Made by a program: the position numbers and the translations under genes. 34,113 bases of DNA from Fretibacterium sp. Its GTDB lineage: Bacteria; Synergistota; Synergistia; Synergistales; Aminobacteriaceae. Below are positions 16,258-23,409 of this stretch, one piece after another. Each line of letters starts with the position of its first letter. The first letter of the stretch is position 1. The DNA is taken from contig JAAYOR010000032.1 of assembly GCA_012520235.1 (NCBI GenBank), positions 1 to 34,113 on the forward strand. The letters are read 5' to 3'. The notes beneath the pieces are model-generated. The model was not told the origin of the DNA, ran no database searches, and worked only from the letters and a program-made list of their open reading frames with translations.

Positions 16258-17046
16258 TTATCCTCCTATCCTCCGTGCCGAGCGAAAGCATATTTGCATC
16301 GAGGCCGTCAGCAACAGGTCGCTCAGCCGTCCCATCACGGCAATGACGACGATCCCCACGATGATGATGTCGACACGGCCCAGCATCCTCGCGTCCATGA
16401 TGACCGCCCCCAGACCGTTGGGAACCCCGGTGAGCTCTCCCAGCACCAGATAAGCCCAGGAGACCCCCAGACCCAGCCTCAACCCGGCAAGGATCTGGGG
16501 CATGGCCGCCGGAAGCAGGATAGTCCAGACGCTTCTCAAAGGCCCCACCCCCATCATTGCCCCGGCCTGACACAGGGCAGGGCTGACACCACGCACGCCA
16601 CTCGCTGTGTTAAGGTAGACCGGGAAAAACGCCGCCATGGCGACCAGGAACACCGTCGTTCCCAGCCCGATGCCGAACCACGCCATGGCCAGGGGCAGCC
16701 AGCTTATCCCCGGAACCGCGCGTGCGCCGTCAAGGGTCGTGCTCAAAAGGCTCCGCACCGTTGGGTTCCTCCCCGAAAGGACACCCAGAGGCAGGCCCAA
16801 CAGCACGGCAACACCAAACCCCAGGGCAACCCGTACCAGGCTCGCCATAACGTCGCCGGAGAAGCGCCCGGCATAGGGGGCACTTCCCGGCTGTCCAAAG
16901 ACATAGATGGAAAACGAACGCACGATCCGCCACGGTTCGGGGAGGAGATAGCCCGGCATCCACCCCATCCCACTGACAAGGACCCAGGCCGCCAGCAGCA
17001 AGGCAGGCAGCAACCAGGGCAAAAGACGCGCAGTGGCGTTCCTCAA
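16258..17046 (-). CDS. ABC transporter permease (SsuC/TauC type)
   Basis: The 262-residue inner-membrane protein has about six hydrophobic segments. Its BPD-transporter EAA loop reads QAGAMMGVGPLRSVWTILLPAAMPQI, the contact site for the ATPase. The N-terminal LPEPWRIVRSF and the SWAYLVLGELTG stretch fit the SsuC/TauC/ThiX-like subfamily. Its ATG overlaps the binding-protein stop by 4 nt, so the genes are translationally coupled. Substrate class is not set by the permease itself. Confidence 0.92.
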   Translation of the reverse strand: MRNATARLLPWLLPALLLAAWVLVSGMGWMPGYLLPEPWRIVRSFSIYVFGQPGSAPYAGRFSGDVMASLVRVALGFGVAVLLGLPLGVLSGRNPTVRSLLSTTLDGARAVPGISWLPLAMAWFGIGLGTTVFLVAMAAFFPVYLNTASGVRGVSPALCQAGAMMGVGPLRSVWTILLPAAMPQILAGLRLGLGVSWAYLVLGELTGVPNGLGAVIMDARMLGRVDIIIVGIVVIAVMGRLSDLLLTASMQICFRSARRIGG

Positions 17047-17996
17047 AGCCCCAGTTCCTCCCGCACCTTTTTGACGAAGCTCAGGTCGAAGAGCTTATCG
17101 TAGTCCGGCTGGCGGTCAATCACCTTAAGCGCCTCCATCCGGGCCCCAAGAGCCTTGGCCCTCTCGACGAAGCTCTCGTCGATCAGCCAGGCCAGCTCAA
17201 TGTTCTCCGCCGACAGGTCCAGGATCTCGCGCTCCGTGCCGAACGAGACCGCCTTCTCCAGCCAGGCGTCAGGGTTCTGCTGCAAAAACAGCGTCGCCTT
17301 GACGTGGGCGCGCACCAGATCCAGGACCCGCTCGGGGTTCTTCTCGATGTTCTCCTGCGTCGTCAGCATCCCCGCATTGATGGCCCCCACGCTATCCTCG
17401 TAATAGGGGTAGGCAAGGATATGGCCGTATCCTTCACGGACCGCCAAGGTGGGGAACGGCTCCCCCGAGAGAAAAGCATCAATGGAACCGCGCGACAGAG
17501 CCGTCCCCATATCAAAGAAGTCCACGCGCATCAGCTCAACATCCGTATCGGGAGAGAGCCCGCTACGGGTCAGGGCCTCACGGAGCAGGATCTCGTGCAT
17601 CGTCCCCGGCACATAGCCGATCTTTTTGCCTTTCAGGTCGGCGATGCTCTTAACCGGACCATCCTTCGCCACCACCAGGGCCGAGCACTTGTTGCACAGG
17701 GCCGTCACGAGCACCACCGGCTGTCCCTGGGACGCGGAGTGGATGGCATGAGCCAGGGTCGTCCCGCACATCTCCAGGCTCCCAGCCAGAAGTGCGGTCT
17801 TCTGGTCCGCGGGGTTGGTGAAGGACAAAACCTCGACATCTCCCTCAAGGTGATCCTGGTAGAAAAACGGAGCGATGGTCTGAGCCGTCTTCCACGTCCC
17901 CACCCGGAACCCCTCGGACGCATGTGCGGGGACACAAAAGACCGCCAAAACCAAGATAACCGCCGCCAAAGACCTTAAGAAATCCCTTACAGCCAT
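17043..17996 (-). CDS. ABC transporter substrate-binding protein (NMT1/SsuA-like)
   Basis: The 317-residue periplasmic binding protein has a signal peptide (about 1-26, cleavage after AHA). The mature type II fold shows ADQKTALLAGSLEMCGTTLAHAI and the linker KSIADLKGKKIGYVPGT that are typical of NMT1/THI5/SsuA binding proteins. Such proteins bind sulfonates, nitrate, taurine, pyrimidine precursors or aromatic acids. A CNKC pair (ALCNKCSALVV) is unusual for the family and could be a disulfide or metal site. The ligand is unknown. The gene sits 27 nt after the radical SAM gene, so the import system and that enzyme are likely co-transcribed. Confidence 0.9.
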   Translation of the reverse strand: MAVRDFLRSLAAVILVLAVFCVPAHASEGFRVGTWKTAQTIAPFFYQDHLEGDVEVLSFTNPADQKTALLAGSLEMCGTTLAHAIHSASQGQPVVLVTALCNKCSALVVAKDGPVKSIADLKGKKIGYVPGTMHEILLREALTRSGLSPDTDVELMRVDFFDMGTALSRGSIDAFLSGEPFPTLAVREGYGHILAYPYYEDSVGAINAGMLTTQENIEKNPERVLDLVRAHVKATLFLQQNPDAWLEKAVSFGTEREILDLSAENIELAWLIDESFVERAKALGARMEALKVIDRQPDYDKLFDLSFVKKVREELGL

Positions 17997-18023
17997 AAAA
18001 AAGCTCCTCCTTGAATTAAATTC

Positions 18024-19358
18024 CTATGCACCAGGTGATGTTTCCAGTTGTCCGATCAGGCATGTTAACGTGGAAGCGTATTCTTTCAATGTTTTTCTCC
18101 AATCGTCAAGGCAATTGGAGCCTGCATCAGTAATGGCATATACCGTTCCGTCATGATGTACTAAGCCGCGCTGTTTCATTATATTCAGGAAACGATATGT
18201 GGCAGCCATGTCCGGTATCGCATGTTGGTATGTCGCATATTCTCCCATCTGCTTCTGAACGGCATAACCGGTCTGGGCTCCTTGACTTAAAATATTCAGA
18301 ATGATGGGCTGCATGAATTTCTCCAGATTCCCGCCCTGGCAGGCGCACTTACGCCGCTTTGTATTCTGCGCCGGAGGCGAGGAAAGCTGATAACCCCCCT
18401 TTTCAAGAAGCTCCCGGGCATGCTGTATGTCCCTTTCGGCCCGGTCTTTTTCTGTAAATTCGGCGTCTCTCGGCACGGCGCCAGACTCCACGACCACAAC
18501 GTTTGCTCCGCTGCTTACGGCCTCTTGTGAGGCGGGATGGACACAGATATCCCTCACCGTGTTGCCGCCCGAAAGACGAAGTGCAGCAATGACATGAGCC
18601 AGATAGGATTCATCTACCATAGGTATACCGTCGCCAAGAGGAGTTCCTTTGACCGGAAACCGCGCCATGGCGCCGCAGATCTTCGTGCCGCAGGACACCG
18701 CGTTCAGAAAACAGTCAGCGATCTCTTGCGCGCTATGCTCCGGGCCAAGCGGTTCCACAAGGCTGATGAGCGACATTTGTGCGTCGGTGATGCTGTTCAT
18801 TGAGTAACGTCGCTTCTCGGGTGAAAAGGGCGTGTCCGTCCCCTCTCTGAGCCTGAGCGAATGATAGACGCCGTATACATCCGCCGCGGCAACGCGGTTT
18901 GCGGTCACGAAGTCAAGCTCACCCGTATTTAATATGATTTCGTAGTTTCCGGGGATCTCTCTCCGGATGTGGGGAACCAGCTCTAAAAGAGCGTCAAGAC
19001 TGTAAAACTCCGTGGTCCGCAGCACGATATATGATGCTCCTGCGGCAACATAGCCATGTACATACTCAAAGATTTCCTCTTCGGTCATGTGGCGGCTCTG
19101 CTCGATCAAGCCCCATTTCTCCCCAAAAGAACAGAATTTACAGTTCATAGCACAAGGCGCATAGTCCATGCCGATTGCGCACCATATATACCCTTTGCCC
19201 AAAGCAACACGAGAGGCTGTGCGCCGCGCGGCCTCTCTGAGTCCCTGATCTTCCGGGCTACCGACCGGGATTTCCAGAAGGGCAATGATCTCATCTCGCG
19301 ATAACACCGTGCCCTTAAGACATTTTTCTTCGCAAAGCTTGATAAGTTTCTCAGCCAT
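18024..19358 (-). CDS. Radical SAM protein (BioB-like) fused to a PadR-type regulator domain
   Basis: The 444-residue product has two parts. Residues about 1-335 are a BioB/HydE/PylB-like radical SAM barrel with the cluster motif C69xxxC73xxC76 (APCAMNCKFCSFG) and later barrel elements (YHSLRLREGTDTPFSPEKR; RFPVKGTPLGDGIP). After a linker with a CAC motif (RRKCACQGG), residues about 349-430 match a PadR winged helix (QPIILNILSQGAQTGYAVQK; ITDAGSNCLDDW). PadR proteins are normally separate repressors, so an enzyme-regulator fusion is unusual; the reading frame is continuous. The C-terminal coding part is AT-rich (24 G+C of 60 at 18061-18120, by hand count), unlike its neighbours, suggesting transfer. 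A GAGG element precedes the ATG. It heads the ABC/DUF5714/lipoyl/GTPase operon. Confidence 0.85.
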   Translation of the reverse strand: MAEKLIKLCEEKCLKGTVLSRDEIIALLEIPVGSPEDQGLREAARRTASRVALGKGYIWCAIGMDYAPCAMNCKFCSFGEKWGLIEQSRHMTEEEIFEYVHGYVAAGASYIVLRTTEFYSLDALLELVPHIRREIPGNYEIILNTGELDFVTANRVAAADVYGVYHSLRLREGTDTPFSPEKRRYSMNSITDAQMSLISLVEPLGPEHSAQEIADCFLNAVSCGTKICGAMARFPVKGTPLGDGIPMVDESYLAHVIAALRLSGGNTVRDICVHPASQEAVSSGANVVVVESGAVPRDAEFTEKDRAERDIQHARELLEKGGYQLSSPPAQNTKRRKCACQGGNLEKFMQPIILNILSQGAQTGYAVQKQMGEYATYQHAIPDMAATYRFLNIMKQRGLVHHDGTVYAITDAGSNCLDDWRKTLKEYASTLTCLIGQLETSPGA

Positions 19359-19399
19359 TCAATATATCCTCAAGTATTCTCTATACACCAAAGATCACC

Positions 19400-19531
19400 T
19401 TACAGCATTCCGAATAAATTTCCCTGCATGACTTCTTCCATTTCATCCGGCACAGCTGCCTTGAGCGCTGTCTGTTGGTCCCACTCAAGAGATTCCGCAA
19501 ATTCGCCGAATACTGCTTGGGAGCTATCCAT
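19400..19531 (-). CDS. Possible small ORF or gene relic at the operon head
   Basis: The minus strand encodes a 43-residue acidic peptide from ATG 19531 (ending QGNLFGML). The same frame is open further upstream to about 19600 without a standard start and keeps protein-like composition (KTSIKEKQALQDFGKGMDSS). It lies between the promoter at about 19616-19644 and the radical SAM gene. No good ribosome binding site was seen. It could be a conserved small protein with a non-standard start, or the tail of a decayed gene. No family recognised. Confidence 0.3.
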   Translation of the reverse strand: MDSSQAVFGEFAESLEWDQQTALKAAVPDEMEEVMQGNLFGML

Positions 19532-19600
19532 GCCTTTGCCAAAATCCTGAAGAGCCTGTTTTTCTTTGATTGACGTTTTTATCCTGGGATTAATAGCTCT

Positions 19601-19628
19601 TTGTTTACTAGACTAAGTCTAGTATCTT
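19601..19628 (+). promoter_or_regulatory. Candidate divergent promoter for the MetH-activation-like gene
   Basis: TTGTTT (19601-19606) and TATCTT (19623-19628) are 16 nt apart with the palindrome between them. Both elements are imperfect, so this is tentative. Confidence 0.35.
19607..19623. promoter_or_regulatory. 17-bp palindromic operator candidate
   Basis: ACTAGACT-A-AGTCTAGT is a perfect 8-bp inverted repeat with a 1-nt centre. It overlaps the -10 element of the minus-strand promoter and fills the spacer of a candidate plus-strand promoter, so one bound dimer could control both directions. The PadR domain encoded next to it is the obvious candidate ligand, by inference. Confidence 0.6.
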
Positions 19629-19644
19629 AGATTTATTTTGTCAA
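19616..19644 (-). promoter_or_regulatory. Promoter of the radical SAM-ABC operon
   Basis: On the minus strand a consensus -35 TTGACA (19644-19639) is 17 nt from TAGACT (19621-19616, 4 of 6 consensus). Transcription would start near 19609, about 250 nt before the radical SAM ATG. Confidence 0.65.
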
Positions 19645-19667
19645 TGCAAGCTTCCAATAACGACTAT

Positions 19668-19686
19668 TCGTTCCAAATGGGAACGA
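19668..19686. promoter_or_regulatory. Second palindrome upstream of the MetH-activation-like gene
   Basis: TCGTTCC (19668-19674) and GGAACGA (19680-19686) form a perfect 7-bp inverted repeat with a 5-nt AAATG centre, between the divergent promoters and the plus-strand gene. It could be a second operator or an mRNA hairpin. Confidence 0.4.
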
Positions 19687-19737
19687 TTGGAAGCGAATAA
19701 GCCCCGAAAAGCATTGAAGCGAAGGGAAAAGACGCCC

Positions 19738-20424
19738 ATGCCACAGGAACTTTTGCGCACAAATATGAAGTTTGTTCTGAACGAGTCGGCTCTTTTGGAG
19801 CGCCTGCACTGCGAGCCGGACAGCGATACCTTCGCCCGCGCCCTGGAGCTGGCGGACTCGGTCAAAGACCTGATTCATCCGGGATTCGCAGTCAAAAAAC
19901 TCGCCCTTGACGGGGTGGATGAAAAGGGCGTGAGGGTCGGGGACATTTTTTTTGAAAGCCGTATCGTCGCAAAGAAATTGAAGGGCGAGAGCAGTGTGTT
20001 CGCCTATGTCGCGACCTGCGGCAGAGAGCTGAGCGATCGCATTGAGGGGACGGAAGACCTGCCGGACAGGCATCTCCTGGGCGAGATTGCCTATCAGGCT
20101 TACCTCTCCGTCATGGAAGTCATGACCCTGGACGTGGAAAGGACGTTCGGGATAGAGCGGAAGATTTATCTCCGCCCTGGCTCCATCAGGGACTGGAAGG
20201 TCACTGAGATCCGGAAAATATTCACCCTTCTTGGCAGACTGTGCGACGACCTGGACGTCAGAGTGCTGGACAACGGCATGATCGTTCCTCTCAAGTCCAC
20301 ATCCGGCATCTTCTACGCCAGCGACGAGGAGTTTTCAAGCTGCGCCCTCTGCCCCCGTGCCCATTGCGAGCTGCGGACAATGCCCTTTGACGAAGAGCTC
20401 CACAGCGAGATGCACCGCCACTGA
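19738..20424 (+). CDS. Stand-alone B12-dependent methionine synthase activation-domain-like protein
   Basis: The 228-residue protein resembles the C-terminal reactivation domain of cobalamin-dependent methionine synthase, which binds SAM and re-methylates oxidised cob(II)alamin after reduction. Recognisable parts are FAYVATCGRELSDRI, the SAM-site-like YLRPGSIRDWKVTEIRKIF, MIVPLKSTSGIFY and a C-terminal Cys group CALCPRAHC (C202, C205, C210). Stand-alone forms occur in anaerobes next to corrinoid methyltransferases, but none is in view here. ATG 19738 is chosen because GAAGGGA precedes it by about 10 nt; a TTG at 19687 and an ATG at 19765 are alternatives. It is divergent from the radical SAM operon with a shared regulatory region. 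Confidence 0.8.
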   Translation: MPQELLRTNMKFVLNESALLERLHCEPDSDTFARALELADSVKDLIHPGFAVKKLALDGVDEKGVRVGDIFFESRIVAKKLKGESSVFAYVATCGRELSDRIEGTEDLPDRHLLGEIAYQAYLSVMEVMTLDVERTFGIERKIYLRPGSIRDWKVTEIRKIFTLLGRLCDDLDVRVLDNGMIVPLKSTSGIFYASDEEFSSCALCPRAHCELRTMPFDEELHSEMHRH

Positions 20425-20430
20425 TTGGCA

Positions 20431-20480
20431 CAGAGGAGGGGCTGCGCTTTTTTGCTCAGCCCCTCCTCTGCGTCTGTCTT
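20431..20480 (+). terminator. Terminator after the MetH-activation-like gene
   Basis: A perfect 14-bp stem, CAGAGGAGGGGCTG (20431-20444) with CAGCCCCTCCTCTG (20457-20470), is followed by a moderately T-rich stretch (GTCTGTCTTTTC). Confidence 0.75.
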
Positions 20481-20602
20481 TTCTCGTTCCCCAGTCGCCG
20501 CCCGGAACCTGCTTCCGGATGGCTGTGACCGTTAAGCGTAAGACCTGAAAGACTATCCGGATATAAGCAGACGACCGGCTGTTTTGGGGCAACTTGGCTC
20601 CA

Positions 20603-20761
20603 AATGGCGGGCCTCCCCAAAGTTTCGCCGTAAAGACCTTTTACAGCATCATAGATGGAGGAGAAGTCGATGTATTCAGCAATCTTTCGGAGCAGACGGC
20701 TCTGAGGTACAAAGTCCTCCCGGCAAACGGTCTCGAATTCCGCTTGTCCTTCATTATAAAG
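20603..20761 (-). pseudogene. N-terminal relic of an IS1182-like transposase
   Basis: On the minus strand an open frame reads AEFETVCREDFVPQSRLLRK, then IAEYIDFSSIYDAVKGLYGE and a GRPAI block. This matches the start of IS1182-family (IS4/IS5-like) transposases, which begin with a LVPxDHLLRKI-type stretch, then IDFSFIYDLVKxLY and GRP. There is no start codon (a stop lies 9 nt upstream of the first matching codons) and the similarity ends after about 50 residues with none of the catalytic DDE core, so it is dead. No inverted repeats of the element were identified. Confidence 0.6.
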
Positions 20762-20870
20762 TTAAAGCACAGAAAAACATTTCCTCGAAATGCTTTATCA
20801 GCTTTCCTCAGATGTATTTTATTCTAGTCCTGATTTTCCATCAAGTGTTTCCAGGAGTTTTGATAGCCTG

Positions 20871-20916
20871 AGGTTGTCCCCGGTCCGGAAATTTCCGGCT
20901 CGGGGACAACCTTTTT
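20871..20916 (+). terminator. Long hairpin downstream of the YhcH gene
   Basis: AGGTTGTCCCCG (20871-20882) pairs with CGGGGACAACCT (20901-20912); the interior CCGGAAATTTCCGG is also palindromic. The T run (20912-20916) is on the plus strand, although the nearest gene ends here from the minus strand, so it may work in both directions. Confidence 0.65.
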
Positions 20917-20953
20917 ACCTGAGGTGCCGACTCCCCCTCAAACGCTTTCGCTT

Positions 20954-21430
20954 CTAAACTCCTGCCAGCATGTCCTTGCGGATGCGGAAGACGACCTTCT
21001 TGAGCGGGGCGGGGTCACCCAGGGTGACGTAGGGCTGATGGCCGTCCTCGGGGTAGAAGAGGGAGAAACTCTTTCCCGTGTCGCTGCGCATGAGGATTGC
21101 GTCCTCATCAATCTCATAGAGCTGGACGTCCGTCTCGGCGTTGTACTCACCCTTTTTGGTCAGATACTTGATGGGACAGTACCCCAGATATTCGACGCCC
21201 CGCAGCGTGACCTGAAGGTCGGCGTGCTGCACATGATTCTCGAACGGGGCTTCGGACCGGAGCATGCTGTCCCTCTCCTGTATGAGGGCAAAGACTCGGT
21301 CCCCGTCGACCGGATAACGTCCCGGCGCAAAATTGACCAGGTCGTTGTCTCGAACGAAATTAAGCGCCAGCTTCACGCCCTCTCCCAAAACGTAGTAGCG
21401 TTCCGCATCTTCCAGCAGAGCTCGTATCAT
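20954..21430 (-). CDS. YhcH/YjgK/YiaL family protein
   Basis: The 158-residue cupin-fold protein belongs to the YhcH/YjgK/YiaL group (EbgC-like, DUF386), whose members bind a metal and are linked to sugar or sialic acid metabolism. Hallmarks: FALIQERDSMLRSEAPFENH with the metal-ligand Glu/His region, HADLQVTLRGVEYLGY, YNAETDVQLYEID and FSLFYPEDGHQP. ATG 21430 is preferred over 21469 because AAGGGGAG lies 9 nt upstream and family members start with a MI-type N-terminus. It is a lone minus-strand gene; no sugar pathway is nearby. Confidence 0.85.
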   Translation of the reverse strand: MIRALLEDAERYYVLGEGVKLALNFVRDNDLVNFAPGRYPVDGDRVFALIQERDSMLRSEAPFENHVQHADLQVTLRGVEYLGYCPIKYLTKKGEYNAETDVQLYEIDEDAILMRSDTGKSFSLFYPEDGHQPYVTLGDPAPLKKVVFRIRKDMLAGV

Positions 21431-21531
21431 CTCAAAAATCTCCCCTTCTAATATGATCTTTGAACCCATTCTACCAGTAATTTTTGTTTTTATCGAAAAT
21501 TTCTCAAAGAAATAAGGTCAAAAACTGGGAT

Positions 21532-21738
21532 GGTCCTTTAGGGCCGTCTTTTTTGTCTGTGCCGATCGGTTGGGTATAATGGTCCCGGAACACAGCTTTT
21601 ATGAACGGTTTGCTTGTCATCTCCCTGATCGTTCGAGAACTTCTGCTGCTTCCTGGGCTTACCGAAGCTGAGCTGATTGCCGGAGAAGTTCGGGGACCTG
21701 TGATGGTTCTCTATGGAGTTGATGTTATGGACGGCAGG
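21532..21738 (+). repeat. Duplicated pucR promoter and 5' end, copy 1
   Basis: This block matches 25099-25307. The segment around the promoter (from CGTCTTTTTTGTCTG to TATAATGGTC) differs at 4 of 40 positions. Similarity continues through a hairpin plus T run, the promoter and about 45 codons of the PucR N-terminus, then stops. Confidence 0.85.
21553..21580 (+). promoter_or_regulatory. Promoter upstream of the pucR relic and amidohydrolases
   Basis: TTGTCT (21553-21558) and TATAAT (21575-21580) with 16-nt spacing; the same elements and spacing occur upstream of intact pucR. With the relic untranslatable as PucR, it probably drives the two amidohydrolase genes. Confidence 0.75.
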
Positions 21739-21828
21739 GGCTTACGACGTGAAAAAAATCAGCGCCGAGCCCGGGAGCGAAGAGCCCCTGACCGGTGCAT
21801 GGAAAATTCTGAGAAGACATGGAGCTGA
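21601..21828 (+). pseudogene. Truncated pucR N-terminal copy
   Basis: The frame from ATG 21601 reads VISLIVRELLLLPGLTEAEL, which matches the start of the intact regulator (AISLTVRELLTLPELAEAEL) at 15 of 20 positions. Similarity fades after GVDVMDGRG (about residue 46), and the rest is unrelated up to the stop at 21828, which overlaps the amidohydrolase start. It lacks the GGDEF-like and helix-turn-helix parts. It is most simply a duplication relic, though a short truncated PucR-domain peptide could still be made. Only about 14 nt separate the predicted transcript start from the ATG and no ribosome binding site is visible. Confidence 0.7.
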
Positions 21829-23345
21829 TGGCTTTGAACGGAGACAGACAGCACGCGGATCTGGTCCTCAAGCGTGGGACCGTGATCACAATGGATCCGG
21901 AGCGGCGCATTCTGGAGAACGCCTCCGTGGCGGTGAAGGGGACGCGCATCGTTGCTGTGGGGCCGGCGGAGGAGATTGAGGCAAACTATCGGGCCGAGCG
22001 TGAGATTGACTGCTTTCGCAAGGCGATCCTGCCGGGCCTGATTGATGCGCACGGCCACGCGGGGCACGCGTTGCTCAAGACGATCGGTGCGGACACGCCC
22101 AGTCACTGGATGCACATTGCCACACCGACGTACCATCACTACACGACGGACGAATTCTGGTACGTTGAGGCTCGCCTTGCGGCTCTGGAGCGCCTGAAGA
22201 TGGGCGTCACCTGCGGGGTCAGCGTGATCAGCTCGGCCCAGCGGAGCGACGATCCGGTGTTCGGTAGCAACAACGCTCGGGGCTACGCCAGCGTGGGCAT
22301 TCGGGGCGTGGTGGCCGTCGGGCCCTGCAACCCCCCGTTTCCGCGCAAGTTCAGCCGCTGGAAAAACGGGGTTCGTCACGAGGTCGAGGTTTCCTTCGAG
22401 GCGATGATGGAGGGGGCCGAGGGTGTCATTGAGGCTTGGGACGGCGGCGCAGACGGACGCATTCGGGTCTTCATCGCTCCGTTTGTCCTGCTGACTTCAA
22501 TCTTCAGCTCCGGACCCTCCGCAGCGGACGTCGCGGTGAGCCTGTCGGATCACGATCGCCTGATGATGCGCCGGGTCCGTGAAGTTGCGGCGAAACATGG
22601 CGTGCGCATCCACACGGAGGCGTTTGGCGGGATGGTGCGGCTGGCTCGCCGGTGCGAGCACGCGCTGCTCGGACCGGACGTGCACATCCAGCACTGTACG
22701 GGCATCTCCTTTGAGGAGGCGCAGATATTGGCGGAGACCGGGACCCACGTGACCAGCGCACCCGGCTACGGGCAGGCCAACGGACGCTGCCCCATCCCCG
22801 AGCTGATCGGGTTGGGTGCGAACGTGGCGATCACGACGGACGGGAACTCGCCGTCCACGCCGTTCGACCTGTTTCAGGCGGCAAGGAAGACCCAGCTGAT
22901 TCAGCGCCTTCTCTGCCGTGACCCCTTTTTGCTCCCGGACGGCAAGGCGTTGGAGATGATTACGATCGACGCTGCGAAGGCGCTGGGCCGGGACGAGGAG
23001 ATCGGGTCGCTTGAGCCGGGCAAGCGCGCGGATATCGCCGTGCTGAACCTATGGCAGCCACACCTGGTGCCGAACGTCATGCCGGTGCACCGCGTGATCT
23101 GCGAGTCGGTGGGGCACGATGTAGAGACTGTCCTGGTGGACGGGCGCGTCCTCATGGAGGGGCGCCGCGTTCTGTCCGTCGACGAGGACGAGGTGCTGAG
23201 TGAGGGCGAGGACGAAGCACGCCGCCTGATCGAGCGCGCGGGGCTGGAGCGGCATATGGCGCTGCCCAAGACCTTCTGGGGCCACGCGCAGGGCTGGCTG
23301 GACGAACAACGGGTGGATTATGATGCCCTGCTCAGCCGCCCGTAA
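21819..23345 (+). CDS. Amidohydrolase (ATZ/TRZ-like metal-dependent hydrolase)
   Basis: The 508-residue cytosolic enzyme of the amidohydrolase superfamily hydrolyses or deaminates an amide, urea or heterocyclic C-N bond. The metal site is intact: H78xH80 in LPGLIDAHGH, then IHTEA, IQHCTG and the catalytic Asp in ITTDGNSPSTPFDL. The composite beta-sandwich halves (DLVLKRGTVITMD at the start; LEPGKRADIAVLNL near the end) are present. A disordered-looking 40-residue C-terminal extension follows. Both ATG 21819 and ATG 21828 have poor ribosome binding sites. It lies in a pair with the next amidohydrolase, between two copies of the pucR promoter, so a role in purine or ureide breakdown is likely; the substrate is unknown. 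Confidence 0.87.
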   Translation: MELMALNGDRQHADLVLKRGTVITMDPERRILENASVAVKGTRIVAVGPAEEIEANYRAEREIDCFRKAILPGLIDAHGHAGHALLKTIGADTPSHWMHIATPTYHHYTTDEFWYVEARLAALERLKMGVTCGVSVISSAQRSDDPVFGSNNARGYASVGIRGVVAVGPCNPPFPRKFSRWKNGVRHEVEVSFEAMMEGAEGVIEAWDGGADGRIRVFIAPFVLLTSIFSSGPSAADVAVSLSDHDRLMMRRVREVAAKHGVRIHTEAFGGMVRLARRCEHALLGPDVHIQHCTGISFEEAQILAETGTHVTSAPGYGQANGRCPIPELIGLGANVAITTDGNSPSTPFDLFQAARKTQLIQRLLCRDPFLLPDGKALEMITIDAAKALGRDEEIGSLEPGKRADIAVLNLWQPHLVPNVMPVHRVICESVGHDVETVLVDGRVLMEGRRVLSVDEDEVLSEGEDEARRLIERAGLERHMALPKTFWGHAQGWLDEQRVDYDALLSRP

Positions 23346-23409
23346 CGAGCCGGGGTCCCCCGCGCACCAAGGTGCTGTCCGGAGTTCTTGAAAGGAGCGA
23401 TTTTTTAAA

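Larger units (their letters stand above)
20471..20953. other. Gene-poor stretch holding the transposase relic
   Basis: Apart from the IS1182-like relic and the hairpin at 20871-20916, I see no gene here. The AT-rich part 20755-20870 may be the former upstream end of the insertion element. Confidence 0.4.

Noticed and set aside
16009-17103. Long plus-strand frame opposite the ABC ATPase and permease genes
   Set aside because: His/Gln/Arg-rich shadow composition; both minus-strand genes have full ABC motifs.
20335-20592. Minus-strand ORF opposite the end of the MetH-activation-like gene
   Set aside because: It spans the 14-bp terminator stem and overlaps the real gene; no motif.
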